Origin: Bradyrhizobium embrapense
Lineage (GTDB): Bacteria; Pseudomonadota; Alphaproteobacteria; Rhizobiales; Xanthobacteraceae
Assembly (NCBI RefSeq): GCF_001189235.2
Contig: NZ_LFIP02000002.1
Location: forward strand, 1,342,686-1,406,685
Reading direction: 5' to 3'
Length of the DNA: 64,000 nt
Of this stretch, positions 54,111 to 62,808 are shown one piece after another. The first letter of the stretch is position 1; each line of letters opens with the position of its first letter. A program made the translations under genes and the position numbers. The notes below the pieces were generated by a model. That model was not told where the DNA came from. It saw nothing but the letters and a program-made list of their open reading frames with translations, and ran no database searches.

Positions 54111-54445
54111 GGCCGGTAGGAAAACTGCGGTGTCCACGCGAATACATTGACGTGATTGGCCTTTTCCTTGTGGTTCGATCAGCCGTGCTCGAAGGCAGCG
54201 GCGATCGCCGAGCCGCCAATGAGCCCCGGCGTTACTGCCGCGCCGTAACCGGCGCGAACGCCACGCACACCAGCGCTTCGGAGCCGATCGGCGTCATGAC
54301 CGTGAGCGAGCTTTCGCATGGCATTCCCGCTCAGCGATTTCAGCGCCAGGGGCGTCGATCAACATGACCGGCGAATGACGGCGCGTCGGCGCTTGCGAGG
54401 ATACGTCGACGGAGCCGTGAAACGGACCTGCGTCAGGCTATCGTA
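54111..54445. other. Intergenic region before the glycosyltransferase
   Basis: 335 bp with no supported gene. A 46-codon minus-strand frame (54179-54319, ending in Ala/Gly-rich AGYGAAVTPGLIGGSAIAA) has some GC bias but no ribosome site; it may be a gene remnant. The divergent promoters of the two-component pair and glycosyltransferase must be here. Confidence 0.4.
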
Positions 54446-56293
54446 ATGGTCGCTGTGAAAAGCATGTCGGACAACGCGGCTCGCATCGCGCTTTCCGATC
54501 TCCGTCCCCAGGCTTCCGAACATATGCCGGTCGATTTTGCGTTCTCAGCGATGGCCAAGCGGTCGGATCGCAGCCCGGCGTCTTGGCGTCGTCCGTTCAA
54601 TCGATGGCTGGATGGAGTCGAGGCGGGATGGTCGGTGCCGTTGCTGCTGGTTTGCTTCGTCGGCATCTGGACGGTGTATCTGTCAGTCGCCTATCACGGC
54701 GCCGGTCTGCATCCGGACCTGCTGGAGACCTGGACCTATGGGAGGCACTTCGCATGGGGCTATCCCAAGCACCCGCCATTGATGGGGTGGACGACCGGCG
54801 CGTGGACCTTGGTCTTTCCACTCTCCGACTGGTCGCTGCAGCTGATGGCGATGACGAATGCGGCGTTGGCCCTGTGGTTCGTCGATCGCATCGCAAGAAG
54901 GTTTGTGACCGGGCACAAGCGCCTGATCGTGCTGTTCCTGCTGATGCTGACCCCGGCATACCAGTTTCACGCGCAGCGCTTCAACGCCAACGCCGTGTTG
55001 CTCGCGGTCTGGCCGCTTGCAACCTACTGCTTCCTGCGTGCCTTTGAAACGAGGGCGCCGCTCTGGGCGATTGCCGCGGGTGTCGCGGCAGCGCTTGCAA
55101 TGCTGGGCAAGTACTATTCCATCTTTCTGATCGCCAGCTTCGCGTTGGCCGCAATCATCCATCCCTTGCGACGAGCCTATTTCGCGTCCAGCTCGCCCTG
55201 GATCTCCACAGCTGTCGGGCTGATTGCGCTGTCTCCGCATCTGCACTGGCTGGCCACGACGGGCGCGGAACCCGTCCACTATGCCGCGACGCATGTGGGC
55301 GCCGGTTTCCCTTCGTCGCTGCGGGATGCCGTCAATTTCCTGTTGGGTCTTGCTGCGGCGACGAGTGTCTCGGCCGTAACGTGGATGATGATAACAGGGT
55401 ATCGCATCAAGCGCCTTCCCCGGGATCTCGCGGCGGCAAATCCCAACCTGAAGCTGCTCGGCCATGTCGCGATCGGCACGATCGCTCTTCCTTTCATCAC
55501 GTCCATCTTGCTCGGCACCGACTTGCCGTCGCTCTGGGCGCTTCAGGGATTGTTCCTGCTTGTTGTGCCCGTCGTGTGCAGCACGCGTTACCCGATCGAG
55601 CGGTTCTATACGGTCAATGCCGCGCTGCTGGTTGCCGGAATAGCAATCGTCGCCACCGTGCTGGCAGCCCCGGCCCATGCGCTCTACCGCAACAGCTACG
55701 GCTACGATGAAGGGCGAAACGTCTATCACCAGGCTGCAGACAAACTCACCCAGCTGTGGCACGAGCAGATGGGTACGCCGCTGTCGATCGTCGGCGGCAA
55801 CGATAGCCTTGGGGTCGCGGTGGCCTTCTACAGCTCCGATCACCCGCATTATGGCGACCCTTTCGCCTACCAATATTCATTGGCATTGCCACGCGAGGTA
55901 ACACCGGAGCGCGGCTGGGCGGCGCTCTGTTTTGACGACCAGGACGATTGCCTTGAATGGACCGGGCGAATGGCGGCCCACGCCGGAGATTATGTCAAAC
56001 GCGAATTTTCCGTTCAATCGAGCCTGTTTGGAATTCCGGGCGTCAAGCGGAACCTCGTTGCTTTCCTGGTCGCGCCCCGTCGTGAGCCGGACGATGCGCC
56101 GTCAAGTCTCGTCAACGATGCCGGTCAGGGCGGAGGACATGTCTCTCCGCAAGCGGATTCGCCGCCTCGCGCTGAGCCGGATGTCGCGGTGCCGGAAAAT
56201 CAGCCGCCGGGAAATGCGCCGCAGACGAACGATCCGGGAGCCAACATGCTGGTGCATCATGGAGCAGCAAAGCTCTTCGTCTTGATGCGCTGA
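54446..56293 (+). CDS. Polytopic glycosyltransferase of the GT39/ArnT type
   Basis: 615 residues with about ten to eleven TM helices and a periplasmic C-terminal region (about 410-555). The first loop has the acidic-Trp pattern DLLETWTYGRHFAWGYPKHPPLMGW, close to the GT-C consensus for lipid-linked sugar donors, and QRFNANAVLLAVWPL is the second conserved region. It would add a sugar to lipid A, a polyprenyl carrier or a protein in the periplasm. Its position opposite a PhoB-type two-component pair resembles PmrAB-ArnT control. A Pro-rich tail follows (SPPRAEPDVAVPENQPPG). Confidence 0.82.
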   Translation: MVAVKSMSDNAARIALSDLRPQASEHMPVDFAFSAMAKRSDRSPASWRRPFNRWLDGVEAGWSVPLLLVCFVGIWTVYLSVAYHGAGLHPDLLETWTYGRHFAWGYPKHPPLMGWTTGAWTLVFPLSDWSLQLMAMTNAALALWFVDRIARRFVTGHKRLIVLFLLMLTPAYQFHAQRFNANAVLLAVWPLATYCFLRAFETRAPLWAIAAGVAAALAMLGKYYSIFLIASFALAAIIHPLRRAYFASSSPWISTAVGLIALSPHLHWLATTGAEPVHYAATHVGAGFPSSLRDAVNFLLGLAAATSVSAVTWMMITGYRIKRLPRDLAAANPNLKLLGHVAIGTIALPFITSILLGTDLPSLWALQGLFLLVVPVVCSTRYPIERFYTVNAALLVAGIAIVATVLAAPAHALYRNSYGYDEGRNVYHQAADKLTQLWHEQMGTPLSIVGGNDSLGVAVAFYSSDHPHYGDPFAYQYSLALPREVTPERGWAALCFDDQDDCLEWTGRMAAHAGDYVKREFSVQSSLFGIPGVKRNLVAFLVAPRREPDDAPSSLVNDAGQGGGHVSPQADSPPRAEPDVAVPENQPPGNAPQTNDPGANMLVHHGAAKLFVLMR

Positions 56294-56406
56294 TCAAGCT
56301 CATCCGCAACGCGGCCGTACCGATCGCGCGCGTAATCTTGCGGTAATCGGCCGCCGCTTTATCGGCGGCGGGGTCAAGGGCGTCATATCACGAAGGATAG
56401 CGGTCC

Positions 56407-56730
56407 ATGCTTATCAGGTTGGTTTGCATCAGCCTCGGCGTTTGCGGCATCATCGGCGCCACCGCGGTCGCGCAGACATCTCCATCGATGACCGGCTCAA
56501 CTCACCAGGCCCCCGCAACACGCGCGCCGATCAGTCGCGCCGACAAGATCAACCTCAACACCGCGCCTGTCAGCGAACTGGTGAAGCTTCCGCACCTCAG
56601 CGTGCGCGGCGTCACTGCGATCACGGAGGCGAGAGCAAAGTCGAAGTTCAAGGATTGGAATGATTTCGTGGCCCGACGTGTAGTGCCGCGATACGTCAGG
56701 AGCGAGCTCAAGGAGCTCGTCACGTTCTAG
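56407..56730 (+). CDS. Secreted helix-hairpin-helix (ComEA-like) protein
   Basis: 107 residues: signal peptide (LVCISLGVCGIIGATAVAQ, cleaved near residue 22) and one C-terminal HhH domain (KINLNTAPVSELVKLPHLSVRGVTAITEARAKSKFKDWNDF). ComEA relatives bind DNA at the cell surface during uptake; the stand-alone form here may also be a general envelope protein. Confidence 0.82.
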   Translation: MLIRLVCISLGVCGIIGATAVAQTSPSMTGSTHQAPATRAPISRADKINLNTAPVSELVKLPHLSVRGVTAITEARAKSKFKDWNDFVARRVVPRYVRSELKELVTF

Positions 56731-56795
56731 AGGGGCTTTGTCGATCGCTGCCGAGGGGCGGGCGCGGTTATCGAACGCGAATAGGATATGCGTCA

Positions 56796-57122
56796 ATGAA
56801 ACGAGTAGCGGTTTTTGCCGCCATGGCGGTGGTCGCTGTGGGATGTCTTGCGTCGAGCGAAGCCACGGCACGCGGCCGGCGGGGAGATGCGGTTGCCGTC
56901 GGGATCGTCGGCGGCCTGGCCCTCGGCGCCCTGTTGGGCTCCACCATGGCTGCCGGTGCGGCTCCGGCCTATGTCTACGAGAGGGACTATTATTCGCCGC
57001 CCCCCGTCGTGCACTACCATCGTCACGTCTACGAATACGGCGACGAATATCCGGGCGGTTACTACGGCTATCGATCGGGGTACCGGGAAGGCTACTCGGA
57101 CGGCTATTGGGACAACGATTGA
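56796..57122 (+). CDS. Secreted Gly/Tyr/Arg-rich protein with glycine zipper
   Basis: 108 residues. N-terminal signal (AVFAAMAVVAVGCLASS), a glycine-zipper hydrophobic stretch (AVGIVGGLALGALLGSTMAAG), then a Tyr/His-rich tail with YRSGYREGYSDGYWDND. Typical of small envelope proteins of Bradyrhizobium with no known role. 65 bp after the HhH protein on the same strand; the two may be cotranscribed. Confidence 0.78.
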   Translation: MKRVAVFAAMAVVAVGCLASSEATARGRRGDAVAVGIVGGLALGALLGSTMAAGAAPAYVYERDYYSPPPVVHYHRHVYEYGDEYPGGYYGYRSGYREGYSDGYWDND

Positions 57123-57187
57123 ACGTAGGTCGGCCTCGCTGATCCGATTGCTCGACGGTGCGGGTCCGGACCAGCGGCGGCCCCGTC

Positions 57188-58360
57188 CTAATAACTGATC
57201 CGCAAGCCCACGCCGCCGTGAAGCGTGTTGCCGACCGGTTGCGGCCCGGCGGTGCCGTTCACGAACAGGTCGGCGATCCAGCCCTTGGTGATGCGGAAGC
57301 CGACGCGGCCGCCATACTCGAACCAGCCCTGGTTGCCGATCGTCGGCACGATGGTGCCATCGCCGGTGACGGTGGCGACGATGCCGGAATGGGTAGCGAA
57401 GGATTGCACCCAGCCGCCATTGATGTTGGTTTCGATGCTCGATCCGAACAGATGTGTCCATTGGCCGCCGATCTTGACCAGGCTCGTGCGATCGGTGCCG
57501 TCGGCGATGGTGGCGTCGAACGGATTGAAGGCAACGGCAGGATCGCTGTAGCCCTTGACCCGCTGCCACAGCTGCCAGACCTCGATCGAAGCCGCGACCT
57601 CGTCGCGCGCCGAGAGCCGGCTGATCCAGCCCGCGCGCCCGTACACGCCGTAATTCTCGCTCGAGGTCTCGCCGGTGACCGACACCGGGCCGAGGCTGGT
57701 CGCGTAGCTGCGGGTGTAGCGCACTTTCTCCGACGGCGAGAGAATGGTGCCGATGTCGAAGAACGGGCGCGACGAGCCCCAGTCGACGAAGTCGTAGCGC
57801 AGCGCGAAGGCGCCGATCGGCGCGCTGGTGACGTTGTAGCCGCCTTCGCCATATTGGGTGTAGGCGATGCCGGCGAGCAGCGACAGATTCGGCGTGATGG
57901 TCTTGCGGCCGTGGATGCCGGCCGAGAACGAGCCGGCCGAGCCGAACGCGCTGATGCAGTCGTCGCAATTGACCTGCTCGTTGACGCCGAGCAGCACCGA
58001 TCCGAGCACGCGGTTGGTGATCATCTGGTTGAAGCGCTGGTCGGCGAGGTTGTTGATCGAACTGCCACTCGACGGCGCGCCGGTGATCGGCGTCGGCGAT
58101 GGGCTGGGCGTTGGTGTCGGCGTGGGCGTAGGGGTCGGCGTCGGCGTCGGCGACGGTGTGGCAGTGGGTGTCGGTGTCGGCGTAGGCGTAGGGGTCGACG
58201 TGCAGTTCGGCGATATCGACAGGTTGTTATCGAGATTCGAAGTGCAGTTCGGCGTCGGAGACTGCGCCTCGGCGGGCGCAGCCAGTGCATGGAGCATCGC
58301 GAGCGACAGCGCCATTGTCAGCGCCGCCGACAGGACCAAATGATGAATATGCCGCAGCAT
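57188..58360 (-). CDS. Autotransporter-type beta-barrel protein with Pro-Thr linker
   Basis: 390 residues. Signal peptide (VLSAALTMALSLAMLHALAAPAEAQ), then a 40-residue Pro-Thr/Ser repeat linker (about 55-95), and a C-terminal beta-barrel of about 280 residues with aromatic-ended strands (FALRYDFVDWG, GYVFGRAGW-like SENYGVYGRAGW, FEYGGRVGFRITKGW) ending GGVGLRISY, a canonical outer-membrane C-terminus. No long passenger domain is present, so this is a short-passenger or adhesin-like autotransporter. It starts 2 bp after the FecR gene stop. Confidence 0.82.
   Translation of the reverse strand: MLRHIHHLVLSAALTMALSLAMLHALAAPAEAQSPTPNCTSNLDNNLSISPNCTSTPTPTPTPTPTATPSPTPTPTPTPTPTPTPSPSPTPITGAPSSGSSINNLADQRFNQMITNRVLGSVLLGVNEQVNCDDCISAFGSAGSFSAGIHGRKTITPNLSLLAGIAYTQYGEGGYNVTSAPIGAFALRYDFVDWGSSRPFFDIGTILSPSEKVRYTRSYATSLGPVSVTGETSSENYGVYGRAGWISRLSARDEVAASIEVWQLWQRVKGYSDPAVAFNPFDATIADGTDRTSLVKIGGQWTHLFGSSIETNINGGWVQSFATHSGIVATVTGDGTIVPTIGNQGWFEYGGRVGFRITKGWIADLFVNGTAGPQPVGNTLHGGVGLRISY
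58090..58197. repeat. Imperfect CCGACG-type repeat encoding a Pro-Thr linker
   Basis: About 108 bp of hexanucleotide-like repeats (plus-strand GGCGTC variants) within the autotransporter gene, encoding (PT)n. The codons vary, so the repeat is selected at protein level but could still change length by slippage in steps of two residues. Confidence 0.85.
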
Positions 58361-58362
58361 GC

Positions 58363-59070
58363 TCACCGCCCGCACAACATGCCGGTCGGGTCGTCGACCG
58401 GCGGCGTCAGCGGTGACGCGTCTGCGAACTGGGTGACGGTGCACAGGCCTGCGGCCTGGGTGCAGGTCGCGGCGAAGGTCCAGGGCGGGTTGTTGGTCTT
58501 CTGGATCGTGGTGCGGCCGCCGCTCGAGGTGATGATCGCGGTGTCGCCGGGCTGCGTCAGGTCGATGCATTGCCGATTTGACGTGCACACCGTCGATGCG
58601 CCTTCCTGCAATACCACGGTGGTCTTGCCGCGTTGCGACAGGATGTCGAGCACCGTGCCGCGAACGCCGATGGTCGCAAGCGGCGTGGTGATCGTGTAAG
58701 CGGCCTTCTCCGAATGGCCGGTGACGAAGCGGAACGCTCCCGAGGTCAGGCGGATAGCAACATCGCGATAATGATGCTCGTCGTCGAACACGGTGCGATC
58801 GAGCTTGAGCGAAGCATTCGGTCCGAGCGACAGGTTGGTGCTGTCGGCCATCACCAGCCGCGCTGCGCTCTCGAGGCCGGTGCGCACCGTCTCGTCGCGC
58901 AGTAGTGCGTCGCCGACATTGATCGGTGTGGTCGCGGCCGCGACGCGGACGACCTCGTTCTTCACCATCGCCGCTTCGCCGACGCGCGTTTGCGCCCGAA
59001 CGGGATGAGCCGTCAGTGCGATCGCGAGACCGAGTGCAAGCACGGAGAAAAAGCTGTGGCGCGAATTCAT
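58363..59070 (-). CDS. FecR-domain periplasmic protein
   Basis: 235 residues: signal peptide (LALGLAIALTAHPVRAQ, cleaved near 27) and a FecR fold with GDALLRDETVRTGLESAARLVMAD and ATIGVRGTVLDILSQRG. FecR domains often sense or hold partner proteins at the outer membrane. The start at 59070 gives the signal peptide; the frame extends to 59211. It is spaced 2 bp from the autotransporter gene and so forms a two-gene operon with it, likely controlling or anchoring the barrel protein. Confidence 0.85.
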   Translation of the reverse strand: MNSRHSFFSVLALGLAIALTAHPVRAQTRVGEAAMVKNEVVRVAAATTPINVGDALLRDETVRTGLESAARLVMADSTNLSLGPNASLKLDRTVFDDEHHYRDVAIRLTSGAFRFVTGHSEKAAYTITTPLATIGVRGTVLDILSQRGKTTVVLQEGASTVCTSNRQCIDLTQPGDTAIITSSGGRTTIQKTNNPPWTFAATCTQAAGLCTVTQFADASPLTPPVDDPTGMLCGR

Positions 59071-59223
59071 TTGCAATACCGATCGACCTACCTTCTCATC
59101 GTACCGGATCGCGGACGCGGCTGATATTGTATAATTGTCACAAGCCGTGTCGAGTTGCGCCAGATGGTTGGGGGCGATGGATTCAAGAATGCGCGCGGCT
59201 GCGGACATCAACGTGAGATCTGA

Positions 59224-59280
59224 TCACACTCGTCACACACATCACACTCGCGGCCGTCGTAGCTCACACTTCGCTCACAC
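59224..59280. promoter_or_regulatory. Five TCACAC repeats between divergent FecR and mannosyltransferase genes
   Basis: TCACAC occurs at 59224, 59233, 59242, 59264 and 59275, spaced 9, 9, 22 and 11 bp, just before the TTG-started gene at 59308. A DNA-binding site array is plausible, but no regulator can be assigned. Confidence 0.4.
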
Positions 59281-59307
59281 CGGCTCCCCTCGCAGGGTGC
59301 TCGTCCT

Positions 59308-60612
59308 TTGATCATCGCATCAAAATCTCCTTCTGTTCTGCGGCGTCCCGCCACATGCACGGCGATCGTCGCGGCCATCATCTTCATCGTCGCCCATGTC
59401 GTTCTGCTGCTCGGGATCACCACACCCAACAAGCTCTATTTCGATGAGGTGCATTACGTGCCGGCAGCGCGCCAGATGCTGTTGCCGGTGATCGAGGGGC
59501 CGATCCTCAACCCGATGCATCCGCCGCTCGCCAAGGAGATCATCGCGCTGTCGATCAAGGCATTCGGTGATGAGCCGCTCGGATGGCGCTATCCCGCGGC
59601 GCTGTTCGGCGCGCTCGCGCTGGTCGCCGTCTATCTCGGCGCGCTTGCGCTGTTCGCCTCGCAGGAACGTGCCGTCGCGGCCGTGCTGCTCGCCTTCTGC
59701 AACCAGATGCTGTTCGTGCAATCGCGGATCGCGATGCTGGATATTTTCGCGCTCGCCTTCTGTCTGTTTGCGATCGCGGCCTTCATCCACGGCTTCGGAC
59801 AGAAGCGGCCGCGACTTGCCTTCGCACTGTCAGGGGTTTTCGCCGGGTTTGCCTGTGCCTGCAAATGGAGCGGGCTGTTCGTGCTCGCGACCTGCATCGC
59901 GATCGTTGCGGTGATCCGTCTGATGCAGGGCTGGCGCGCGCGCTTTGCCGACGCCAATGCGGAGGACTGGTATCGGCCGGACCTATGGCCGGACTTCCGT
60001 CTTCCCCACTTCATCGGATGTTTCGTGCTGCTCCCGTCGGCCATCTATCTCGCGAGCTTCGTGCCGCTGTACGGCTTCTCCTTCACCGATCTCATCGAGG
60101 CGCAGCGCCGCATCTTTGCCGACAACACCACGACCGCGATCGCCGGCCACACCTATATGAGCGCATGGCCGTCCTGGCCGTTCCTGGTGCGTCCGGTCTG
60201 GTACCTGTTCGAGAAGACCGGCGATGACGCCTTCGCCGCGATCGTGTTTCTCGGCAATCCGCTGGTATTGTGGCCGGCGCTGATCGCGCTGATCATCGCG
60301 CTGCGCGACTGGATCGTGACCCGCAGCCGCGAGGCGTTTCTCGTGCTGGCGTTCTATCTCGGCCCGTATCTCGCCTGGGCGCTGCTGCCGCGCACGCTCG
60401 GCTTCATTTATTACTACCTGCCGGCCGCGACCACCGCGAGCTTCGTGCTGGTCTACGCCTTGACGCGGCAGGGTGCGCCGCGCTGGCTGTTGTGGACCTT
60501 CGTGGCGGTCGGATGCGCGGGCTTCATCGCGATGCTGCCGATCACGGTTGCCGCCGTCGGGACGTCGATGGCGACCTTCAATCGGCTGATGCTGTTCCAG
60601 AACTGGATTTGA
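59308..60612 (+). CDS. Protein-O-mannosyltransferase-like GT39 enzyme
   Basis: 434 residues, polytopic, with the PMT signatures LYFDEVHYVPAARQML (acidic DE motif), NPMHPPLAKEIIALSI and QSRIAMLDIFALAF. The start is TTG, because no ATG or GTG occurs upstream in frame before a stop and the first internal Met is 58 residues in. PMT-type enzymes move mannose from a polyprenyl phosphate to secreted proteins or lipids. The divergent FecR-autotransporter pair could supply acceptor proteins, but that is speculative. Confidence 0.83.
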   Translation: MIIASKSPSVLRRPATCTAIVAAIIFIVAHVVLLLGITTPNKLYFDEVHYVPAARQMLLPVIEGPILNPMHPPLAKEIIALSIKAFGDEPLGWRYPAALFGALALVAVYLGALALFASQERAVAAVLLAFCNQMLFVQSRIAMLDIFALAFCLFAIAAFIHGFGQKRPRLAFALSGVFAGFACACKWSGLFVLATCIAIVAVIRLMQGWRARFADANAEDWYRPDLWPDFRLPHFIGCFVLLPSAIYLASFVPLYGFSFTDLIEAQRRIFADNTTTAIAGHTYMSAWPSWPFLVRPVWYLFEKTGDDAFAAIVFLGNPLVLWPALIALIIALRDWIVTRSREAFLVLAFYLGPYLAWALLPRTLGFIYYYLPAATTASFVLVYALTRQGAPRWLLWTFVAVGCAGFIAMLPITVAAVGTSMATFNRLMLFQNWI

Positions 60613-60621
60613 ATCTCTCTG

Positions 60622-60644
60622 AAAAAAGGCGGAGCCTCGATTTT
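60622..60644. terminator. Weak bidirectional terminator
   Basis: AAAAAA-GGCGGAGCC-TCG-ATTTT: a short AGGC/GCCT stem flanked by an A run and a T run, lying between the convergent mannosyltransferase and OmpA-like genes. The stem is only 4 bp, so efficiency is doubtful. Confidence 0.35.
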
Positions 60645-60680
60645 GTTGCGATCGGAACCGAAGCTCCAGGCCACGGGAGG

Positions 60681-61313
60681 TTACTGCTGCGCTGTCTTGG
60701 TATCCATGTTGACGACCTGCACGCGGCGGTTGGTCGGGTCCATCGGCGCGTTCGGGTCCTTCGGCCGGGTCTTGCCGTAGCCGACGGTCACGAGATCGGA
60801 GCCGTTCAGGCCGTAATGCTCGACCAGATAGGTTTTGATGGTGTCGGCGCGGCGCTCGGAAAGATCCTGGTTATAGGCCTCGCTGCCGATCGCATCGGTG
60901 TGGCCGGCGACGACGAAGGTCGAGCCCTTCATGCTGGCATCCGACAGCGCCTTGCCGAGCTCCTGCACCGCCTGGGTCGAGCCCTTGGCGATCTCGGCCG
61001 AGTTGTAGTCGAAGTGGATCTCCAGATCGATCTTCGGCTTGTTGGCGGCGATGTCGGCGATCTCCTGGCGTTCGCCCAGCGACAGCGAGCGGGTCTGCCG
61101 GTTGCGAACGGTGTTGAGGAAGCTTGCTTCCTTGGCCGAGGCGGCCGGGTCGACCTGTGTGCCGGCGGAGAGGCCGCGGGTGGCTGACTTCGGCTTCAAC
61201 GCATTGAGGATCTGGGCGGCCGGAACGGTGTCGCTGCCGGCCAGTGCGACGCCCGCCGTCATCGACAGCGCAGCGCCGATCGTCAAGAGAGACAGGGAAA
61301 ACGAGCGGGTCAT
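60681..61313 (-). CDS. OmpA-family outer-membrane/peptidoglycan-binding protein
   Basis: 210 residues: signal peptide (FSLSLLTIGAALSMTAGVALAG, cleaved near 25) and a C-terminal OmpA domain (about 90-205) with IHFDYNSAEI, GHTDAIGSEAYNQDLSERRADTIKTYL and the peptidoglycan-binding NRRVQV. No beta-barrel part, so it is a soluble periplasmic OmpA-like protein anchored on the wall. Single gene. Confidence 0.88.
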   Translation of the reverse strand: MTRSFSLSLLTIGAALSMTAGVALAGSDTVPAAQILNALKPKSATRGLSAGTQVDPAASAKEASFLNTVRNRQTRSLSLGERQEIADIAANKPKIDLEIHFDYNSAEIAKGSTQAVQELGKALSDASMKGSTFVVAGHTDAIGSEAYNQDLSERRADTIKTYLVEHYGLNGSDLVTVGYGKTRPKDPNAPMDPTNRRVQVVNMDTKTAQQ

Positions 61314-61399
61314 GGTTTTCGTCCTTAAATGTCGGGCCAGCCAATCCGGCTGCTATCGTTTTGATGCCGGGAACCTAGGACGGGTTCAAAATCCGGAAT

Positions 61400-61413
61400 G
61401 TGATCCAGATCAC
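61400..61413. promoter_or_regulatory. CRP/FNR-family operator
   Basis: GTGAT-CCAG-ATCAC is a perfect 14-bp palindrome of CRP-like type (TGTGA...TCAC). It lies 87 bp before the OmpA-like start on the minus strand and 71 bp before the plus-strand gene. Which gene it serves is not known. Confidence 0.55.
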
Positions 61414-61484
61414 GGATGATTCGGGACCTGGGTGGAACCCCATACCCTCCACAGCCGTGCGAATCTCACTACATTGCTCGGGCA

Positions 61485-62648
61485 ATGCCCCGCGCCGCCG
61501 AACCCTTTTCCCTGGCCAATACCGCCGCCCGCCATATCTGGCTGCGTGCGCAACGGCTCGATACAACGGCACCGTTCGGGGACGGGGCATCAGCCGTGGC
61601 GGCCGCCGTCGATCATCTCGGCTACGTACAGATCGACACCATCAACGTGATCGAGCGCTGCCACCACCACATCCTGTTCACCCGGATTCCGGACTATCGC
61701 CGCGCCGACCTCAAGCAGGCGCAGAGCCAGGACAAGAGCGTGTTCGAGTACTGGACGCACGCGCTGTCCTACGTGCCGTCCAAGGACATCAACATCTTCC
61801 TGCCGGCGATGAGGGCGCACAAGCGCGAGGGCCATAAATGGTTCTCGTCGGTGACGCCATCGGATACGCGCAAGATCATGCGGCTGCTGCGGGCCGGTCC
61901 GCTGACCATCCGCGATATCGACGACGATGTGCTGACCGAGAAGGAGCATCTCTGGCAGAGCCGCAAACCTTCCAAGCGGGCGCTGCAACTCGCCTTCTAT
62001 GGCGGTGTGGTCACGATCAGCGAGCGCGCCGGCATGCTGAAAACCTACGAGCTGATGACCCGGCATTTCGGCTGGGACAGGCCGCCGAAGCCCGCACCGG
62101 CCTCGGCCAGAACAGCCTATCTGCTCGACCGCGCGCTGCGCTCGCAGGGTATCGTCAGCCTGGACTCGATCTGCCATCTCGACGCGCCGAGCAAGAAGGC
62201 GGTGCGCGGCCTGATCGAGGCGAGGGTGCGACGCAAGGAGCTGGTGCGGATCGCGCTCGATGGCGCCGGCAAGCAGGAGCATTGGGCGCGGCCCGAGGTG
62301 CTGGAGGAGACCGGTGAGGGCGATCCAGCTTTGGTTCATATCCTGTCGCCGTTCGACCCCCTGGTCATCCAGCGCAAGCGCACCGAGCTGTTTTTCGGCT
62401 ACGGCCATCGGTTCGAGGCCTATGTGCCGAAGGAGAAGCGCCAGTTCGGCTATTTCGCGTTGCCGGTGCTGGTCGGTGACGATATCGTTGCCGCCATCGA
62501 CCTGAAGACCGACCGGCAGAAACGGAAGCTGCTGATGCAGAAATGGAGCTGGGTCGGCAATCGCAAGAAGCAGGCGGGGCGCAAGGAGCTGAAGCGCAGG
62601 ATCGAGGAGGAACTCGACCGCTTCGAACGCTTCCAACTGGCGGAGTAG
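61485..62648 (+). CDS. YcaQ/AlkX-family DNA glycosylase (winged-helix)
   Basis: 387 residues. N-terminal LANTAARHIWLRAQRL and the QxD catalytic motif in YVQIDTINVIERCHHHILFTR, characteristic of the HTH_42/YcaQ glycosylases that unhook DNA interstrand crosslinks. Three winged-helix repeats follow (RKIMRLLRAGPLTIRDID, KKAVRGLIEARVRRKEL). The Lys/Arg-rich C-terminus binds DNA. The start at 61485 (MPRAAEPFSL) matches the family; the frame runs up to 61416. Confidence 0.85.
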   Translation: MPRAAEPFSLANTAARHIWLRAQRLDTTAPFGDGASAVAAAVDHLGYVQIDTINVIERCHHHILFTRIPDYRRADLKQAQSQDKSVFEYWTHALSYVPSKDINIFLPAMRAHKREGHKWFSSVTPSDTRKIMRLLRAGPLTIRDIDDDVLTEKEHLWQSRKPSKRALQLAFYGGVVTISERAGMLKTYELMTRHFGWDRPPKPAPASARTAYLLDRALRSQGIVSLDSICHLDAPSKKAVRGLIEARVRRKELVRIALDGAGKQEHWARPEVLEETGEGDPALVHILSPFDPLVIQRKRTELFFGYGHRFEAYVPKEKRQFGYFALPVLVGDDIVAAIDLKTDRQKRKLLMQKWSWVGNRKKQAGRKELKRRIEEELDRFERFQLAE

Positions 62649-62656
62649 GATTGGCT

Positions 62657-62705
62657 TTCTCCATTCGTCATTGCGACCCGTTGGCTCGCAATGACGAATG
62701 GAGAA
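62657..62705. repeat. 20-bp perfect inverted repeat, GTCATTGCGA family
   Basis: TTCTCCATTCGTCATTGCGA (62657-62676) and its exact reverse complement (62686-62705) with a 9-nt loop, directly after the glycosylase stop. It shares GTCATTGCGA and TCGCAATGAC with the REP element at 26033 and may serve as a terminator. Confidence 0.75.
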
Positions 62706-62808
62706 CGCCCCGGCTCCGGTTTGTGCTGTGCGCTGTGAGTTTTTACCATTGCCCTATGCGGGGCCACCCAATAATCCTCGAGGCAAGCAATAGCTTTGGG
62801 GGGAACTG

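Noticed and set aside
54179..54319. 46-codon minus-strand frame ending in an Ala/Gly-rich stretch
   Set aside because: Some codon bias but no ribosome site or recognisable family; noted as possible remnant only.
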